From positions 38,496 through 102,495 of IMG/VR virus record IMGVR_UViG_3300021963_009388: DNA of 64,000 bases. One strand, written 5' to 3'. This document shows, piece by piece, positions 61,717 to 64,000 of the stretch. Every line of letters begins with the position of its first letter. Position 1 is the stretch's first letter. A program made the position numbers and the translations under genes. The DNA is from a virus. The notes beneath the pieces are model-generated. The model searched no databases and had not been told where the DNA came from. It was given only the letters and a program-made list of their open reading frames with translations.

Positions 61717-61755
61717 AGAACCTCCAGTCCTTCGGGACATGGAGGTTCTTTTTTT
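61717..61755 (+). terminator. Cassette terminator 8
   Basis: AGAACCTCCA/TGGAGGTTCT with an inner GTCC-TTCG-GGAC tetraloop, T7, then AGCTATCAG. It converges on the end of nrdJ, 12 bases before its stop. Confidence 0.9.
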
Positions 61756-61767
61756 AGCTATCAGACA

Positions 61768-63999
61768 TTACAGTTCGCAGGCCCCGCTAGTGCAAGCATA
61801 GGTCTGAGACGACTCGGTATGGTCGGTCTTCTCATACCTAGAGAGCTTAGCCCAGTCTACTTTTGGAAACGTCTCCACTCGGCTGTTGTACTCCGCTTCA
61901 GTTATCTCTTCGTAAGGAGTTCCGGTGTAAGTGCCGTTATCTCTAGGAAGAAAGCTAAGTCCTGATATAGCATCGAAATTTGTGTAGACCCAGTAACCTG
62001 TAGAAAGCCATTCTTCTGGCTCCACATAGATAGTTGCCGATACAGAATGCTCTGCCCAGTTCTTTTTCCAACATAGCCAGTTGTCTAATTGATCAATAGC
62101 TGTTTGATCATCTTTTGTTACAGCCCCTGCTGGAGCAGCGCAAGGAAACTCAAAACATATAAGCGAAGGATCTTCAGGAGCTTGAATCCAAGGCACTCCT
62201 GCGTCAACCAACATATGAGCTACAGGGCTATCCGCGCGCTCCCTCACTCTACGAATGTAGTGGGATGCAAACCTGGCATGTATACCAGAAGAGCAGCCAA
62301 ACATAACCGAGCTATTTCCAGAAGGCTTTACACAGGTATCTGAAGTAGACCTATTTATGCCAAACCTTTCAGCGTACTCAGCGTTAGTCTTTCCTACGAT
62401 GGCTCTTAGCTTTTTAAGAAGTTCTTCTCTGCCTTCCGCACCTGGCCTTAGAAGAGGGCAGTCCATCTGCCCTGTGATGTCCACTCCTAGCAATCTTTCT
62501 TCTTGGCAATTGTCTTTCCATTCTCTGCGAATGTATTTGAAGTCAGTAAGGCAGCTTTGCATAGTGCCAAAAATAGCCGCTACTTTTACCTTACGCTTAA
62601 GACTCTCAACTGTGTCGTTCTCTCTAGCTATGACTATAGATAGATTACAGAACTGGTATGGTCTTAGAATAATTTCTGCGCAAGGGTTTGTTCCAAAGTC
62701 TCTAGCTTGCCTTCTCTCAGGAAGGCTTCTAAGAACACCGTCTCTATTGAAGATGCCTCTTTCTCCAGAGCCGCTCTTTGCTAAAGAGAGCCACTCTTCC
62801 ATAAAGTCTATAGCGTTAGGCTTAACGTTATAGACAGCAGAGTTGTTAGCCATAGACCTATGAATAGAGTTCTGCCACCAAGCTCCTGACTTTGCTCCTC
62901 TCATATCTGTAGAGTCAAGGTCGCTGAGGGATATCTCACTAGCTCTGCGAACTCCGCCTACCTGAACTATTTTACCGGTCATGCATGCTAAGTCATGGCA
63001 GTCTATGTCCGATAATGACTTACCCTGTCTAGACAGAATAAGAGTCCTAGCAAATTGAAGTAAGTCTTTTAGAGGCCCAGGCCCGCTAGCTCTTCCGCCT
63101 TTGATGCTTAGCCTAGCCCCTGCAGGTCTTACTTTACTAAAATCAAACTCTATGTCTTTACCGTTGAACCAAGCATCCATTCCTGCGAACAGAGCATCGC
63201 ACCAACCTTCGGTGGTGTCCATGACACCCATTTTTGCTGCAGGCTTTCCTATCTGCCTTCTTACAGCTGGAAGTTGTTCGACATACTTTCGCTCTACCGA
63301 GAACCCGGCCCCAGTACCCTGCATAAGAATATACAGCAGCTCACTAAAAGACCTAATATCACAAAGAGGCATGTAGCTGCAGTTGTAAACTCCTACATGG
63401 CATCGGTCTAGCGCAGGCCCTGCCATTTGAATAACTCGCATGGCTGGAGTGGCGTCCATTCTAAGAAGAGATTCTTTAAGCTCTTTTATTTCTGGCTTAG
63501 TAAGCTTTTCACCAAACGCCTGCTTGGTAAAGAAGTCCATTACTCGGTTAACACACTCTCCCCATGTTTCTCTTCTGCCTAGAGTTTCGTTCCACTTGGA
63601 GAACTTACTAATGAACTGGTAATACTGAAGAGCAGATGGAAAGTATATAGAATCTTCTTCGACTAATTTTCTAAGCTCAGCGTCAACCGGGTGAGCTATT
63701 CTTTCCTGCCTTCTTTTTTCTTTAAACAGAGTATATTGCTCTGCTGCTTCAAAGTGGCCCAAAGCCCAAAGCTGCTGAATTACAAGACGCTGCAAGGACT
63801 CTACCCCTATGACCTCTTCGTCGCTTTTTTTATTAAGAATATTGACAACTGCCTTTGACACTTTAATACCGGCCACCTGAGCTTCTTCATCTGTGCTTTG
63901 AAGGCCATTCTTAAAGCACCTTTCTATTGCCAATGCTATTTTCTGTACATCAAAGTCATCTACACTTCCGTTTCTTTTTTCTACTTTCTTTACACCTAC
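61768..63999 (-). CDS. nrdJ: Adenosylcobalamin-dependent ribonucleotide reductase (class II), 5'-truncated at window edge
   Basis: At least 744 aa are inside the window; the frame stays open to the right edge. The visible start reads GVKKVEKRNGSVDDFDVQKIALAI, an ATP-cone, so the gene begins outside. Conserved reductase parts are seen: PAMRVIQMAG, the active-site NPCAEI with Cys and Glu, and the C-terminal redox pair CTSGACEL. This is the monomeric class II type that makes dNTPs without oxygen dependence and needs vitamin B12. It contains palindrome copy 10 (two mismatches) near its 3' end. Confidence 0.92.
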   Translation of the reverse strand, partial: VGVKKVEKRNGSVDDFDVQKIALAIERCFKNGLQSTDEEAQVAGIKVSKAVVNILNKKSDEEVIGVESLQRLVIQQLWALGHFEAAEQYTLFKEKRRQERIAHPVDAELRKLVEEDSIYFPSALQYYQFISKFSKWNETLGRRETWGECVNRVMDFFTKQAFGEKLTKPEIKELKESLLRMDATPAMRVIQMAGPALDRCHVGVYNCSYMPLCDIRSFSELLYILMQGTGAGFSVERKYVEQLPAVRRQIGKPAAKMGVMDTTEGWCDALFAGMDAWFNGKDIEFDFSKVRPAGARLSIKGGRASGPGPLKDLLQFARTLILSRQGKSLSDIDCHDLACMTGKIVQVGGVRRASEISLSDLDSTDMRGAKSGAWWQNSIHRSMANNSAVYNVKPNAIDFMEEWLSLAKSGSGERGIFNRDGVLRSLPERRQARDFGTNPCAEIILRPYQFCNLSIVIARENDTVESLKRKVKVAAIFGTMQSCLTDFKYIRREWKDNCQEERLLGVDITGQMDCPLLRPGAEGREELLKKLRAIVGKTNAEYAERFGINRSTSDTCVKPSGNSSVMFGCSSGIHARFASHYIRRVRERADSPVAHMLVDAGVPWIQAPEDPSLICFEFPCAAPAGAVTKDDQTAIDQLDNWLCWKKNWAEHSVSATIYVEPEEWLSTGYWVYTNFDAISGLSFLPRDNGTYTGTPYEEITEAEYNSRVETFPKVDWAKLSRYEKTDHTESSQTYACTSGACEL
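61863..61878. repeat. Dispersed palindrome, copy 10 (two mismatches)
   Basis: TTGGAAACGTCTCCAC on the plus strand, inside nrdJ, read on the minus strand as V-E-T-F-P. Confidence 0.65.
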
Positions 64000-64000
64000 A

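Noticed and set aside
11739-61755. Hairpin cassettes as retron msr/msd or tRNA clusters
   Set aside because: No reverse transcriptase gene and no cloverleaf with a GTTC T-loop was found.

Overview
The window looks like part of the genome of a tailed dsDNA bacteriophage (Caudoviricetes), probably one with a large genome. It carries a portal protein, a RecA-like recombinase, a RuvC-like nuclease, a DEDDh exonuclease, PhoH, a class II (B12-dependent) ribonucleotide reductase, long low-complexity virion-type proteins, and tightly packed plus-strand genes that often overlap by 4 bases (ATGA). Genes run off both ends: the first frame is open from base 3, and nrdJ enters from the right edge inside its ATP-cone. 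No terminase, major capsid protein, polymerase or tRNA is visible.

Layout. 0-11.7 kb: recombination and replication genes (RecA-like, DUF932-like, ParB-type helix-turn-helix protein, exonuclease, RuvC-like) plus unknown small genes. 11.7-13.4 kb: two short promoter-terminator cassettes. 13.6-16.9 kb: an unknown protein, the portal and a CAP-domain protein. 16.9-24.8 kb: a glycan block of glycosyltransferases, methyltransferases, a 2OG-Fe(II) oxygenase-like protein and a cupin. 24.8-25.9 kb: three more cassettes, two of them without an ORF. 26-46.6 kb: large virion-type proteins, several sharing an 18-residue N-terminal tag, three with HExxH zincin motifs and one with a clan-CD-like His/Cys pair. 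46.6-50.4 kb: a second methyltransferase/glycosyltransferase block. 50.4-58.6 kb: more virion-type proteins, a C39-like peptidase and PhoH. 58.6-61.8 kb: a cupin, a methyltransferase, an HNH-like protein and three more cassettes. 61.8-64 kb: nrdJ on the minus strand.

The most unusual feature is a dispersed family of eight short transcription cassettes. Each has the same promoter (TTAATTCA, 14 bases, CATAAT, identical spacing in all eight) and ends in a strong hairpin terminator followed by T7-8 and AGCTATYAG. The interiors are packed with perfect stem-loops, even where they also encode a small ORF with a good ribosome binding site. Two cassettes appear to be pure structured RNAs, one containing a duplicated RNA module.

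Other signals: a 16-bp palindrome GTGGAGACGTCTCCAC repeated ten times (five exact) in all reading phases and between genes, in a genome that also encodes a ParB-type helix-turn-helix protein; an alignable N-terminal tag that suggests a capsid-targeting sequence; a likely nested gene; and a probable +1 frameshift joining a methyltransferase to a glycosyltransferase. Protein families were assigned by reading motifs; no database search or folding calculation was run.
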